DNA from: Selaginella moellendorffii | Lineage: Eukaryota; Streptophyta; Lycopodiopsida; Selaginellales; Selaginellaceae | Assembly: GCF_000143415.4 (NCBI RefSeq) | Contig: NW_003314270.1 | Location: forward strand, 186,001-250,000 | Direction of reading: 5' to 3' | Length of the DNA stretch: 64,000 nt | Translations under genes and position numbers: made by a program | Notes under the pieces: generated by a model | Told to the model about the DNA's origin: nothing | The model's database searches: none | The model's input: only the letters and a program-made list of their open reading frames with translations | Shown here: piece by piece, positions 45,201-57,365 of the stretch | Layout of the letters: the number at the start of each line of letters is the position of its first letter | Numbering within the stretch: position 1 is the first letter of the stretch

Positions 45201-48200
45201 ATACAAAAGTACAGAAACGAATACCTGCGTATCAGTATCAACATATTCGGAAGACTCTGTTTCCCTCAGGACAAGTATCACCTTGACAAAATCAGATGCC
45301 TCTGAACCTTCAGCTTTTTCGGACAACTGATCCAAGCTCCCCCATATCTCAAGGAAGTTGGCCTGGTCAGGCTGCCAGCTTAGAACGAGCTTTTCGGCCT
45401 CTTCAGAAAATCCTCCAAAATCAGGCTGAGCGTCTTTAAACTGTTCATCGTCATCTGGTTTCGGTGCTTCTGGTTCTTGTGGTTCTTCTGCTCCCACAAA
45501 AGTTGTGGACAAAACTGATCGAGCAACATACCGACAGGACTGAGAAACTGATCCCTGGAGCTTATCCTCAATCTTTAAGGAATGTAGCTTCACTGCTATT
45601 TTCATGTCGTACGGCCGCTGCAGCAAATTCACCTGCAACAGTTTTTAAGTTCACATATCTAGAATCCTGTGTTGAGCCAAACTCACCTTACCACCTGATG
45701 CTTGGAGCTCTGCTATGACAATCTCGTCATTTCCCGGCTTACCAATCTATAAACGTTCATTAAGACCTACAAAACTAATGAAGGAACCATACCTTTCCGG
45801 AAACAGAGATGCTTAACTCCTTTAGAGCGCCAGAAACAAATAAAGTGAGTTGTTTTGAAGAATCCAACACCTTTGTACTCGTCTCTTCGGGATTAGACAG
45901 AAGAGAAACTGAAGCCTGAACAGTTAAATAGCTTCATGAAACCATGTAAAAGTGATATGAAAAACTTACGGACGAACGGTAAGTAGCAAGTGTAAGATAC
46001 TTAAACCAAGACGCCTTTGATTCTGTACTTTTCAACTGGAGAACAACTGCGCTCGAAGATTCGATTACCTAGAGCAAGACAAGAACTGTTTGAATTCCAT
46101 CTCTAAAACAAGCATACCTTCTGCAAATCAATACCCCTGTTACAAACCGCAACCACGTTTTCTGAACCATCAATATATTCGGGAGGTATTTCAACTATTT
46201 GTTTGCCATTTAAGCTGTAAAACACAAAAAAAGATTAAGACAAGAACTTTATACACCGCACGACTACTTGCCTACAATAACGTTGATATGTCTTTGAGTC
46301 TTCTGCCTCTAGAACGTACAGGTATGGCCCCGCCAATGTAATCCAACAAGGCTGCCATTCTGCAGTAATATTACCGATTCCCTGCAGAATGAGCGATGCT
46401 TAGACGCTGATGAACGAGGAAAGTAACAATTTACCCCCCACAGAAGCACCCGTGCATCTCCAGATGCCTCTGATGGTTGCCAAGATAAAGCGTTCGGCTG
46501 GGAGCTGGACCGGTCAGCCGACTCCAGAGCGTGCAGAAGATAGAGCAGCCTAAGGTATCTTGCAGGAGAAAAATGGATACCAAGGCGAGGAACTTCAATT
46601 GCTACGCATGTTGAAGGCCAATTCAAATCTTCATATTGAGCCTGGAACATAAAGTCAATAACCACAAACTATGTCGTAACTAGCTTCACCATATGCAGCA
46701 TAATCGACATCCCACAACGGTCAAGTACAGGAAAGATTGAATATGCATTGTCACAAGCATCTGTGGCCAGCGCAGGAAAGTGAGCCCATTCGAAATCCCC
46801 ATCAACAAAGAAAGCCGATATATCCCGTCCAGATACATGAAGTTTAGTGTAGCGCCTTCGTTTCAGGAACTCAACGTCGTCATTCCCCTGAAGAAGGATG
46901 TTGCAAGTTTTAGATGCATCTTATGCACGTACCAGTGTTCGAAGATTAAAATGTCCCAAGTCTACCAACAATTGGCTTTTCTTTCCAATTCCTTCATCTT
47001 TGAGTGCAGGAATTAAAACTTTTGGAGCGTCAAGATCAATATCTATAGAGAACCTGCATGCAAGAAAAAGTCAAGCCAAAAAGAGTAGCATAAACTTTTC
47101 AATACCTTCTCTGTTTCTCTAGTTGAGATAGTATCCGTTCTTGAGCACGCCTCGTTACCTCTTCTAGCTTTGTCTGGCATGCATGCACTGTGAAATGAGT
47201 AACATATATTTTTGCTACGGAGCCTCATACCTGCAAAGCGACAGCAGTTTCCAAAGCCACTGTCGGGCTCATAGCTTGGCCAGATTTCATAAAGTGCATG
47301 ACCCTGTCAAAACTGGATCTCCAAACCTGCACGCATTATGTAAGCTGGGATGAACTTTTTCAACACAAAACGTTACCGTCACATAGCATGATGACATCGC
47401 CACAGACAGCTTCCAATCCAAATGTTCTTCGAAAGGAACATACACAAACGTCAAATCCAACGCTTGTGCTCTTCCCTCTCTACTCACGCTCTGTCAAACC
47501 AAACAGATATTATCATCTTAATACAAGCAAATTCCATTCAGCTTACCGAAATGAGAGGCCCCTCTGGAGATGAAAGGCCATAGTACGTCAACTTAGTGTC
47601 GCAGAAGAACGTTTTCGGGAACAGCTTGAGAGAAACGTTTAAATTGGAGAAAGTCCCACATAATATGACCAAATCGGTGCTGTCTTTTATGCACGCCAAG
47701 CTCTGTTTTATGGTCACGTCGAGCATTGTTTGCAGCATGTTCTGTGGCTCTTGAGTAGAAAGCAGCGGATAGTCTTGCCCCGGTTGATAGCTTAGAAGCT
47801 CGTTAATCTTATTCCATTCTTCCTTTGTAAGTTGCGCTGGGGCCGCTTCCGTTTCAGGGCCTTGGGCAACTGAGGCCCTTGGACCAGCGCCGCTCCTGCA
47901 TAGCAAGCGATTAATGTAAAACAAATGAAAACATATGCCACAATACCCGCCAAATGGCCACCAGGTGCTTTTCCTGGACTTTTCGCGTGCCGCGGCTGCC
48001 TCTTTTAACTTTGCCGTCTCAACTTTTGCATGGGCAAGCATTCTGCAGCCACCACTCCTCCATCAACTAACAGAAAGGATAAACAAACTACCGACCTCCA
48101 AAGTAGAATAACTTCTACGTCTAGCTCCCGGTCGATTTGCCTTATTTCAAAATTGTCAAACTTGCCCTGCTGGAGCCCGCTAACATAAAGATCCACATAT

Positions 48201-49940
48201 TTCTTTCGTAACCCTGATGCTCGAGACAGATTTTCCCAAGAGAAGTTACACCTGCAAACATTTGCTTTAGCATACTCGGTTATTAATCAAAACGAACCTT
48301 GACTTTCTCTGCTGCTGCGTTACTGCACGACCAGCATAGCGCCACCATGCCTTAGCATCTACCAATACGGGTATCATAGGTCTGAAGAGAGAGAACTCCA
48401 TTCGTATCCTGTACCGTGAAACACCCTCCAACAGTTGAATACCATCCCGATATTGATCCTAAAACAGAATGAAAGTTAACCCAAGTGTAGCATTTAGAGA
48501 AACCAACCTCAGACACAGCAATAGACACTTGATCCAAAACAAGAGAAGCCTTCTGAAAAGGTGTTTTAGAATCCCTTTTCTCTCTCTTTCCACACCGGTG
48601 ATACTTCATCAGGCCAGCAACCGGATGAAGCAGGTACTTGTGTTGTATTTTCCCTTTAATACTCGGTTCAAACATCTGAAACCATAATAATTTTAAATGC
48701 TGTTTTCATTGAAGAAAACACAAACCTCGCTCCATTCTTTGGATGTCATCTCATCCCACCGTTTCTCCAGAGTCCACGGCCCAGTATCCGAGTCATGGTA
48801 GATAGAAAAACTATCCAGCTGGAGCGACTGCACAGCAAGCAGGAAAAAAGAAACTGAAGTACACGTTACAAAATTGATCAAAATACCTTGTGAAGCTTGT
48901 CAAGAGCTCCGCTAGTTACGAAGGTTTCTACATCATTCTCGTCAATGGTCACAGCGGCAAGTTTGGCTAAAGTAACGCCAAAACAAAATGGATGGGAGGG
49001 GTTGCTGAAAAATGAAGCCAGTATCAGTACCAGCATTTAGCTTGATAGAGATGAACGCGACCTGAGGGTGTCTTCGTAACGAATATGAAGATTAGTCACG
49101 GAGACTTTAAGATTGCCAATGATCGTCGCAACGAGCGAGCCTAACCAGGACTTACTTTCCGGCGACTGCAAAAAACAGAAAATTTAACACGAAACCTCAA
49201 ACAGCATTTTGCGGCACATACCGCATCATCACCGGATCTTCCTGCCTTCGCATCAAGCAATGCCATCTCCAGCTCCTTAAGACACAAAAAGCGTTTGAGA
49301 ATAAACTTCACAGGCAAGTATGTACTAACCTCAATCTGGCTCCGCTTAGCGTCAAGCCAGGCTTCCATGTTCTCGTTCTGCAACCGCATTTCACGAAAGT
49401 TTCCGTAACGCTTGAAGCTAAAAACCAAATCGTACCTTGAAAAGCTGTTCATCTTCAACAGGTTCCGCCAAAACAAAAACCCGGTCGAGAAGTACAATCA
49501 CCGGATCTTTTCCAAGCTTGTTCCAAGGAATCTAAGAAAAACGAAAGCATAAGAATCGAAGGTACACTTTTCTTGATCAATGCCTTGCCTTCAACGTGAC
49601 AGACCCAAGGAATCCAGCTTTGACAGTGAGAGGAAGCCTCAGAGCATTCAGTGCTTCAGCCTTGAGCTGCAAGTCCTTGAGCACTACATCGCCTGTCCAA
49701 AAAACACCAAACTTTCAACACCTCGCGAGCAAAAAATCTAGCTCTCACCTTTCCACACACTGATCTGGAGCGCCTCCGCTGAGAGACCCCGCACATACTG
49801 GCCCAGGTATCTGCGAAGAAGATACAAGACCTGCAGAAACAAGAAATGGAGAAAATCGCGAGCTCAATCCAGTCCGCCAATGCAATCCATCTCTCCAATC
49901 CCCAAACTAGCGATCGATCACTCACATGAGCCTCAAACAT
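33261..49940 (-). CDS. VPS13: Giant VPS13-family bridge-like lipid transfer protein (plant VPS13M-like)
   Basis: One gene of 16.7 kb with several dozen exons separated mostly by introns of 50-65 bases. The start at 49940 reads MFEAHV and, after an intron, VLYLLRRYLGQYVRGLSAEA, the chorein N-terminus. Further blocks are typical of VPS13: LPLTVKAGFLGSVTLK, IPWNKLGKDPVIVLLDRVFV, ATIIGNLKVSVTNLHIRYED, WWRYAGRAV. VPS13 proteins form a long hydrophobic groove that moves glycerolipids between membranes at contact sites. In the middle and at the C-terminus are Vps62/DUF946-like repeats, as in plant VPS13M proteins. A VAB/SHR-BD region, an ATG2_C-like segment and a PH-like domain follow. The coding length is estimated at roughly 4,000 residues, near Arabidopsis VPS13M1/M2. 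I saw no clear frame break, but not every splice site was checked. Confidence 0.9.
34220..35442 (-). other. VPS13 C-terminal ATG2_C-like and PH-like region
   Basis: The exons at about 34850-35442 encode LGHMSKGVAALSMDKKF, GGEALAKGFFRGVTGILTKP, GVGKGVIGAAVQPMSGVLDL and RRLPRVIGGDNILRPYDEYK, the amphipathic C-terminal segment that contacts membranes in VPS13/ATG2. The exons at 34220-34787 encode GPVDIFKIRGKF, NLPKARTLIITHRRVILLQ and CTIVWDVTWGELMTMELA, the PH-like domain. Confidence 0.85.
40900..42150 (-). other. Vps62/DUF946-like repeats inside VPS13
   Basis: Three related blocks share a W-x-P-x-(A/P)-(A/P)-x-GY-x-(A/T)-(L/V)-G pattern: WLPVAPPGYKAVGCVAERG, SIWRPIPASGYAIVGDS and WYPVAPAGYVALGCVA. 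Two more, SIWRPACPSG/YATVGDV and WMPRAPPGYVSVGCV, lie at 33460-33860 after the PH-like domain. Plant VPS13M proteins carry such insertions, and their role is not established. Confidence 0.75.
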
Positions 49941-50143
49941 GACGACACCGAGCGCCCAAGCGCATCACTCCTGCCGATCGCAGCGCCTAGCTAGCCCTAG
50001 GCAGCACAAAATTTTCTCCACAGCAAGCAAGTATATGTCAGTGAATATTCGCCATTGCGTGGCAATACGTCTAAAACCTAAGGTTTATATATATTAACGT
50101 TAGGGTTTAAGAGTTGAACAACCCTAATCGTGGCAATTGAAAT

Positions 50144-50251
50144 TTCGCCGATGCGGCTGCGACGATGTGCCCTGGCTCGCGACGAAAATCTTGGCTCTTC
50201 GCCGATGCGGCTGCGACGATGTGCCCTGGCTCGCGACGAAAATCTTGGCTC
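50144..50251. repeat. 54-bp perfect tandem duplication
   Basis: Two copies (50144-50197 and 50198-50251) begin ttcgccgatgcggctgcgac and are essentially identical. The unit is a multiple of three and leaves both strands open, but no gene is supported here. It lies between the VPS13 5' flank and the peroxidase 3' end. Confidence 0.85.
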
Positions 50252-50444
50252 TTTGGCAAAAGTGATTACACGAGCTATCTTGATTGGGAAGAATGGAATC
50301 TCTCACCAAGCGGGACGAGAAAATTTCCACCACCATCATCAAGCTCTAAAGTTATACGGGATATGCCAACATTCCTTTCTCTATAGTCAGGGCTGTGGTG
50401 TATATTTTTATGTGGGGAATAGATTTACATGTATAGGAAAAAAA

Positions 50445-51488
50445 CTAGCACGAGGATCGAATTTCACCATGCCCTGCTGTGATTGGCGAGAGGTTGCCCA
50501 TTTTGATCATGCCATCAGCGAAGGCGGTAAAGAATGTCTGCTGGTTGGCCGCAAACTCCTTGACAAAGCCCACCAGATCAATCTCCAAGAGCTGCTGGTC
50601 TGAAAAGAGGAGCGACTGATTGGCCAGGAGAGCTCGAAAGTACAAGTTGTCGAAGGTGGTGGGGGATGGATCCAAATTGGTCAATCTGTCTGGGGCTGTT
50701 GGAGGGCAATTCTTCTCGAGTCGAGATTTGAAGGCCCGATCGATGCTATCTCCTGGGGTTCCATTGAAGAGGCGTGCGCTAAATGTAAAGCACTTGGCCT
50801 GGCCGATGGAATGGCCTCCTGCAAGTGCTACGAGATCACGCTTGGAAAGACCCCGCCTTTGGAAGCGCTCGATGAGCTGCGTTGCGGTGAGGTTTGGGCT
50901 GGGAATGGCCTCCATTGCGGCGGCGACGGTCGCGGGACTGTCCCGTCGGCCAAATTCTACTGTCCATGAAGGGCCGCCCAGCTGCAAAGTCGAAAGAGAA
51001 TGATCAACTCAAGCCGCGATGGAGATTCTCACTCACGGCTATGACGGATTCCCGGGCGCTCAGCGCAAGAATGTCCGCGCACGATACTGTTGCCGGGCAT
51101 GAAGTCTCCACGGCGCGCTTGACGTTGTTGATGGTTTTGAGTCCCTTGGCGGAGCGCCCATCTCCTCGCTGGAGGAGCAGCGATCCGTCGCAGCCCTGGC
51201 AGCCATAAATGAGTAACGCTATTTTAATTTCTGACTTACTCGAGAGAAGCAATCTCGGAAGTGGAGCTTGAGGATCGACGCAGCAGATCGACTGTCGTTG
51301 GAAAATTCAGAGCGAATCACACTTCTCACGATCTGAGGGAGATCGGGACAAGTGTTAGCATAGAAAGAAGTTGAGAGCTCCAATGACATTGTTGGCGATC
51401 CCTGGCGAAATGCATAGCGCCGCAGCAGTGCTAGCACCAGCAGTAATGCTGCAGAGACGACTGGAGCCTGGAATTTGGATCGCTGCAT
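50445..51488 (-). CDS. Class III peroxidase with altered distal haem pocket
   Basis: Three exons (51240-51488, 51037-51195, 50445-50981) give 314 residues, the usual size. Class III peroxidases are secreted haem enzymes oxidising phenolics with H2O2 in cell wall and vacuole. A hydrophobic N-terminal signal precedes SFYANTCPDLPQIVRSVI. The distal motif normally R-L-H-F-H-D-C-F reads KLHFRDCF: the distal Arg is Lys and the distal catalytic His is Arg. The proximal haem ligand is intact in DLVALAGGHSIGQAKC. GCDGSLLL, SCPATVSCADILALSARESV and LGGPSWTVEFGRRDS are also conserved. The gene is otherwise intact, with no stop or frameshift, so it may encode an inactive or repurposed haem protein. The first splice changes VxGCDG to SRGCDG. 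The start is the ATG directly before the hydrophobic segment. Confidence 0.9.
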
Positions 51489-53149
51489 TTTGATCAGTAA
51501 AACTTCCCTCCACTCCTCTTTGCAAACGAAGAAGTTTTGGCTTCTTTTTATACTGAGTCCCAACTATTGTACATGTCATGCCCCTCATAGCCATATTACC
51601 AGGGGTACCCCACAGTGTGGGTCCACCCGGGAATACCCTTATTGGGACATTCAGAATCCACATTTTTGCTTACTGGGACATTCAGAATCCACATTTTTTT
51701 CTCCAAGTAGAATGTGGGGGATGCCATGGTAAGTTCAATGTTTCAATGCATTCAAGCTAAAAAACATTTTTAAGGAAAATTTGGATTTAGACATTGTAGA
51801 AACTCCACAAGTAAATATTTTATGTGATTTTAAACATATAAGTATTGTGTAATCTATGTAACAATCACTCTCTCAACTACCCCTAGGACTTCTTTTGAAA
51901 CATAAAAGCTAAGCAATATTAGTTTTTCAATTTGAAACTTTTAATTTTTTCTATCTCATTTCTTTTTTATACATATTTCAACTGGTTTTGGTGTTTTCAT
52001 CAAATTAACAATAAAGGATCTCACCACTAACCTAGCCCCTCCTTACACATAGTTTAATTACATCACAGCTTGTGTTACTATGCATAACATAATGATAATT
52101 AGTAGTGCTAGGTTTTAGGATGAGTGGGATGGTAAAAACTATGATTTAGGATATGATACTCAAGAAAACAATGTTGCTAGAAGTATTTCTAGATTTAAAT
52201 TTAGGAAGATTGTAATAGATTATATTTTAAGTTTTCATCAATAGAAAAAACTATATTCTCTTCCTAATCTACATTTCTAAACAATACAAAAAAGATAGTT
52301 TCTCATCCATCATTAAATTCATAGAACATGGGACGAGTTTAAAATTGGAGTATGGTATATATTGCCAAGAAACTCAAGTTTAAATTGTTTTGCCAGTAAT
52401 TTCTTGAAAAAAATCTTAAAGAAAAAGGAATGGAGTTTATTTGATGTGGAAAACATAATCAACTACTCTAAATTTTTTTCCTTTTGAGGAAGTTCTTACT
52501 CAAAAGACTTTTAGATGACACATTTTTTAATAGCGTGTCACAAGACATACATAAGCATGAAAATTGGACATTTATAACTCTTGTATTTGATTCCAGCTTA
52601 AAAAAAGTTAAAACCAATACTAACGAAGAATAAATTGAGGAATTATTCATCCAAATCTTACAAGGCTTTGATAGAGGCAAAATTATAGTTAAAACATTAT
52701 GCTATAAAGTATATTGTGTTGATCTAAAGTCATAATCTCAAAGGAAGGATTAATATAGCTGTTATTAATGCCATGCCTTGGCATACCCTGTCTGCTTCTC
52801 CTCACTTTGCAATCATCATCTTCACAGCATCCCTGAGGCCATGGCCAGCAGCAAGAGAGCGTCCACCTTACCTTCCCGTCTTCACTCCACGAAAGCCCTT
52901 TCTATTGCAGCACCTGGATCCATGCGGCTCTTGTTGAACTTCCGCCACGGTCTTCTTCGTCTTCTGCTGCTGCTTCACCTTGATTTTCTTGCCTCCGAGC
53001 AGCCTTGAGCAACTCTTCTTTTTCTTCAAGAATAGACTAAATGGGGCAACCTTTGCGCCCCGCTCTTATCTAGAGCCTCTGAGATTTGCGTTTGAGTGAA
53101 CATATTTTTTATGAGTTATACAAAATTGAGAGCTGGCTGGGTTTATGTT
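51489..53149. other. AT-rich intergenic with a 31-bp tandem repeat
   Basis: A duplicated unit of 31 bases (51638-51668 and 51669-51699, containing gggacattcagaatccacat) lies upstream of the peroxidase. From 51770 to 52750 the DNA is AT-rich with no coding signal. A GC-richer stretch at 52780-53010 has open frames on both strands, but none resembles a known protein. Confidence 0.4.
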
Positions 53150-54736
53150 TCAAAAAATTGCCGAGCAAATACCTCTCACTGTGTCTGGAGTCGTTCGGCA
53201 GCAGCCACCAATCACATTAGCCCCAGCTCGCTTCCAGTTTTTGACAAACGCCATAAAATCCTTTTCACAATTCTCTTCATGCTGAAATAGGAAAAAAGAA
53301 GCAAATACTAGGAAACTATAGAAACTCTTTCTTGTACCTTCCAAAGTTTGGTCTTCGGGTCATATTGCTCTCCACTGTTAGGATAAACCACGATTGTTTT
53401 TGAGGTAGCCTGGTAAAAGTTTCAGGCATGAAATCAAGTCAAAGATTTTAAGGTACCTTGCGAGCTTCGTGAATAAGTCCTTCCACAAAATGTGGAGGAC
53501 AGCAGTTGATTCCCACAGCCACAACTTTGTCACACTTATCGAGCATGGCTATGGATTCCGAGAAGTTGTCTCCAGACACCACATTTTTCCCGTCTTTGGA
53601 GCTAAATGCTATCCATGCTGGTACGTCAATATCCTCCTCTCCGAGCAACTCGATAAAAGCCTGAGCAAAAAAAAACCGTGTTTTTTCCTTAGCAGTTTCT
53701 TATTCATAAATTATCAAACCTGAGCTTCGAGTTTGCTGGGAATTGTTTCGATGGCAAGTAAGTCTGGGCCGCAGCTGCTAAGAATTTGAAGCCTTCGTCG
53801 ATGGAAATCTTTGAGCTTTTTTAGAGTCATTCCTGGACCATAGTCACCGCTGGAACAAAGAAGTTTGATGCTTCCGAAAAGAGGTGGAAGAACTTTTAGA
53901 GTACCTATACTCGGAACCATCTGCTAGAAATGCTCCATAGCTTCCAATCGAAGCTGCGACTAGAGGACGATTAAATCTCTCAGCTCCTTGAGCTCTCTTT
54001 GTCCTCCAGAACCGATCCCGAGCTTCACAAGCCAGCGTCACGCTTTTGCGGAGAAGAGCCTCGCTTTCTTCCAGACTTATCCCACGAGACTGGAATCCCT
54101 GAAGTGTGGCCTGGACGAAACAACACCAACGCTTTCAATTTAAGAAAAAAAATCAAGGAGTTGAGGCTTTGAAGCAAGCTAACTTAACACTAGAAAGTCA
54201 AACAATAACTCAATCATCTAAAGCCGTGGACAAAAACAAGGAACTACTTCGTCAAGAAAAAAACAGAATCGAACTTTTAGAAATCGATAGAAAACAAAGT
54301 AAGCTCTGAACGAATCAAACAAGAAACAGGTTCGTATAAACTCAAGATAAGAGAAAATGCCGTAGGAAAGAGATTAGAAGGGAAACTTGAGATTTACCTG
54401 ATACGAGGATGTGACAAGAACTTCCGCTCCCGATTCCAAGTACTCCCAATGCACCTATCCAATCCAAAAGAAGACAATCACTCCCAAAACTCCAGCCAAA
54501 GCAAAGCAAAGATCTTTCCACCCATCCATCCAAACAAGAACCGCAAGAACAAAAAAAACCTTAGCGATGAGGCCCGGATTGGTGATGAGGCAGAGCGCGC
54601 TCCACAACGGATCGTTGAGGAGAGCGCCGTGCTTCTCCAGCTGCGTTGCAAATCCGCCATCCTTGACAACGCATCCCTTGTGCCGCACTAGCTCTTCCAA
54701 GCAATCGAAGCCGCCAGGCCTCGCATCAGACCCCAT
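53150..54736 (-). CDS. HMT: Homocysteine S-methyltransferase
   Basis: Seven exons (54560-54736, 54398-54454, 53905-54110, 53720-53849, 53457-53660, 53338-53409, 53150-53281) join to 978 bases, 325 residues, matching plant HMTs (about 325-347). The enzyme transfers a methyl group from S-methylmethionine to homocysteine, giving two methionines, in the SMM cycle. Conserved blocks are VKDGGFATQLE, VHWEYLESGAEVLVTSSYQ, ASIGSYGAFLADGSEYSGDY, LLAIETIPSKLEAQA and VPAWIAFSSKDG. The zinc-binding cysteines are in VAVGINCCPPHFVEGL and ANVIGGCCRTTPDTVRGI. All introns are short and GT-AG. The start codon opens the family's conserved N-terminus (MGSDARPGGFDCLEEL). Confidence 0.94.
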
Positions 54737-55389
54737 TGTCTATCTATTCTCTTCTCTAGGGCTCTAGAGCTTCTTCCAGCCTGCCTAGATCTATCAATCC
54801 TTCTTTTTCTTCTCCTACCTAGATATCTGTGTGTGATTTTATCTACATTTGTTGGCCACTTTTTCTCCACATTCTTCCATTCAAAGCAAGCGAAGGACGA
54901 CGTGTTGAACGCAGGGCAACTTTCAAGCCAGCGCAGGTTGCCGCCTGCCTGCCAGTCCGGTGTCAGAAGAAAATCAACACACAAATGGACTTTTTAGTGG
55001 GTTGGTAGCAGACTGTACCTGGTCATCCAAACGGCACTGTACCTGGTCAAAACGTGTGTCCAGATGAACAGCTGGCTGTTTTTTCAGTTGAATCTCTATC
55101 TCTTCTTCTTTTGCTACCACACTTCCAAAATAAGTTTATTTCTATCAGCTTATAATTTCAAGATACTAAACAAAGCATATGATCCAACTTTTCTTTCATG
55201 ACTTTTGGCTGTTTGTTGATGCACTTTGCTGCTTGTCTGCCACATCTTGGGTCCTTGTTTGTCCCTGTTCCTCAGATCGTTTATGAGCGAACGCACCAAC
55301 TCAATGCAACAGCGCCGCCGCAAAGTCGCTGGATATCCCAAGCAGCTTGAGATTTGCTAGAGCCACAATACAACAAAACAAATCGTATT
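54737..55389. other. Upstream flank of HMT, no gene seen
   Basis: This is presumably the HMT promoter side. Short minus-strand open frames (54688-54984, 55150-55341) have no recognisable motif. Confidence 0.35.
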
Positions 55390-56045
55390 AAAACAAGGGG
55401 ATGGTACAAGAAACTCTCAAACACGTCAAACATCGCTGATCTTCCGACGTGCATGCGCTAGAGCTCGAGGAATTGCCACGGCCGGGCTCGTTCTGGAGGC
55501 AGACGGAAAAGAGAAAAGCAGAGACTCCATCAGCACTGAAAACAGAAATTCGATACCAGTTGCTTACCTGAGCTGCGTCTCGCAAAGCCCCGGAGGCGAG
55601 CAATCACCGGCACCTTATTCTTTTCCGCGAACTCTCGACGCCAGCGGAAGCGCCGCCGCTCCATCGCTTATCTTGGACGAGCTGGCCAGCAGTTACCGGT
55701 TTTCAAGACCGGCAGAAGCTCCCGCATTTTATCCGGATCAAACTGGCATTAAACAGCCAGAAAAAAGCGTTCACTTGAAACACATCAATGAATTGAAAAG
55801 CAAAATACCCGGGAACACTCTTCAATGATACTGACGACAGAGACCTGTGCGCAAGATTCAGCATAAGCTCCCATCGTGTTGTTTGTGAAGGCCCATCACA
55901 AAACATGCTGTCCTTCATAGTCAAATCCTCCAGGAGCTTCTGTGAAGGATTCTGGCGTGGATTCGCCATGCTTTTCCATTCCGCCAGCCACGACGAGCTC
56001 ATCTGTTCCCAGTGCGATGCTTTGAGCAGCTAACATCACCGCTGT
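55390..56045 (-). pseudogene. Acetyl-CoA C-acetyltransferase (thiolase) pseudogene fragment
   Basis: Minus-strand fragments in several frames match plant thiolase/ACAT: VMLAAQSIALGTDELVVAGG followed by MEK (near the active-site side), TNNTMGAYAESCAQ, FDPDKMRELLPVLKTGN, ASSSKISDGAAALPLAS, FAEKNKVPVIARLRGFA, DAAQ at an exon end, and, after a short GT-AG intron, SPAVAIPRALAHARRKISDV. At least three frame changes and a TGA occur between blocks that are contiguous in the enzyme. The catalytic N-terminal Cys region and the C-terminal CxG region are not found. The order and spacing show it is a decayed gene copy with introns, not a retrocopy. Confidence 0.8.
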
Positions 56046-56418
56046 CGAAAATGCAGGAAACAATTCTTTACGAACTGTAACAAAGATATGAAAACTCTAC
56101 AAACCGTTCACAAACTTTGTCTCACAGTTGTGCGAATCGTCTTTGACGAAACTCCAGTTCGACACAACCATAGTTTGCATCAAGACGAGCAAGACTCACG
56201 ATTGTATTGAAGAGTCAAAGAGGAATAGACGAAGAGTAGCTTTGGAACAAGTTATTCACATAACTAACATTTAATCGCCGCTGCGCCCGAGCCCTCACGC
56301 GAGAGTAATGCCTGGCAGGCGCATGAAGAAACTAAGAACCCTAAATTCCAATGTAACATACACAAAAACAATATACACAACTATGATCGTCACCAAATGC
56401 TCTGCTAGAATCCTCTAT

Positions 56419-57051
56419 TTACACTCTCTTGCCATTCTCATTCTCACACAAATCATCTGGAATTGGGGCTACTAGTAGTGAGAGCTCATGCTTTTCTTGA
56501 TCTTGTCCGTGCTGGAAGTTATCATCGCCTAAGAAATGTGATGGCAATTGATAGGACACGAGTGATGCCTGGACTTGCAAGAACTTGGCGCGCTCAATCA
56601 CAACCCTGTACATCGCTTCCAGCGACTCGGCATGCTGCTTGAGCTCCTCGATTCCCATGCCACTCACATCCTCCTCCCACCACTGCAATCCCCGCCCTCC
56701 TCCTCCTCCTCCCGCGAACTCCCTCTGCAAGATGGCGTGCTTCTCATTCTCATTCTCCAGCTCCTGGAGCAATTCGTTGTACTGCTTCTCTAGCTGCCGG
56801 ATCCTCTCGATCTTCTCGCAATTCACCTGCACGGGCCGCTTGAGCGTCTTGTCGATCACGTAATCGATGCAGGGATGCCCGAAAGAGAAGGCCTTGCCCG
56901 CCTGCGAGAAGACGATGATCCCCACCTCGGAGCCACAGAGGATGGACAGCTCGCTCGCCTTCTTGATCAGACCCATGCGGCGCTTGGAGAAGCAAACCTG
57001 GCGGGCGCTGCGATTCTCGATCTTCTTGATCTCGATCTTGGCCCGCCCCAT
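56419..57051 (-). CDS. Type I MADS-box transcription factor (M-alpha-like)
   Basis: A single-exon protein of 210 residues. The MADS domain (about residues 1-60) reads [60 protein letters not shown]. The FSFGHP ending and lack of introns and of a classical K domain indicate type I, like the AGL62 group. MADS proteins bind CArG boxes as dimers in the nucleus. A coiled coil follows ([20 protein letters not shown]), then a Gly run and an acidic C-terminus. The ATG at 57051 is used because the longer open frame lacks an earlier ATG. The gene is divergent from the PPR-DYW gene, with start codons 314 bases apart. Target genes are unknown. Confidence 0.9.
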   Translation of the reverse strand: MGRAKIEIKKIENRSARQVCFSKRRMGLIKKASELSILCGSEVGIIVFSQAGKAFSFGHPCIDYVIDKTLKRPVQVNCEKIERIRQLEKQYNELLQELENENEKHAILQREFAGGGGGGRGLQWWEEDVSGMGIEELKQHAESLEAMYRVVIERAKFLQVQASLVSYQLPSHFLGDDNFQHGQDQEKHELSLLVAPIPDDLCENENGKRV

Positions 57052-57266
57052 GTCCAAATTCACAAGAGATTGACGATTGAATCGATTGGATCACAGCTCA
57101 AGAACGAATCCTCTCGCCAATGCCAAAGAATCGCTCCAAAACTCGCCCAAAATCACCGCGCACTGTGAGCTCGTCCACCGCCACGTGGCAGTAGCTTCCA
57201 CACTTGGCTCCCATCTGGCTATGGCGGACATACTAAACTGGAAGAGATTTCCTTGCGATTCTGGGA

Positions 57267-57315
57267 GAAAAGCGCGTCAGGGTAAAAATAGTAAATCCGA
57301 AGGGGTAAAACAACT
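57267..57315 (+). repeat. Shared element upstream of the PPR-DYW gene, copy 1
   Basis: It contains gaaaagcgcgtcagggtaaa followed by aaggggtaaaacaactt. A close match lies at 63197-63246. The context is about 50-100 bases before the PPR start codon, so it could be promoter or 5' UTR sequence, or a small dispersed repeat. Confidence 0.5.
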
Positions 57316-57365
57316 TTTAACTTTTTTAGGGCTGTTGAGGTTTAGGGTTCTTGCGGCAAGGATGA

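Noticed and set aside
50130-50603. ORF of 157 codons spanning the 54-base duplication
   Set aside because: It has no ATG at the proposed start, and most of it is antisense to the peroxidase last exon or its flank.
52778-53008. Plus-strand ORF of 76 codons, Leu-rich
   Set aside because: It has low complexity and no signal or family match, and the opposite strand is equally open.
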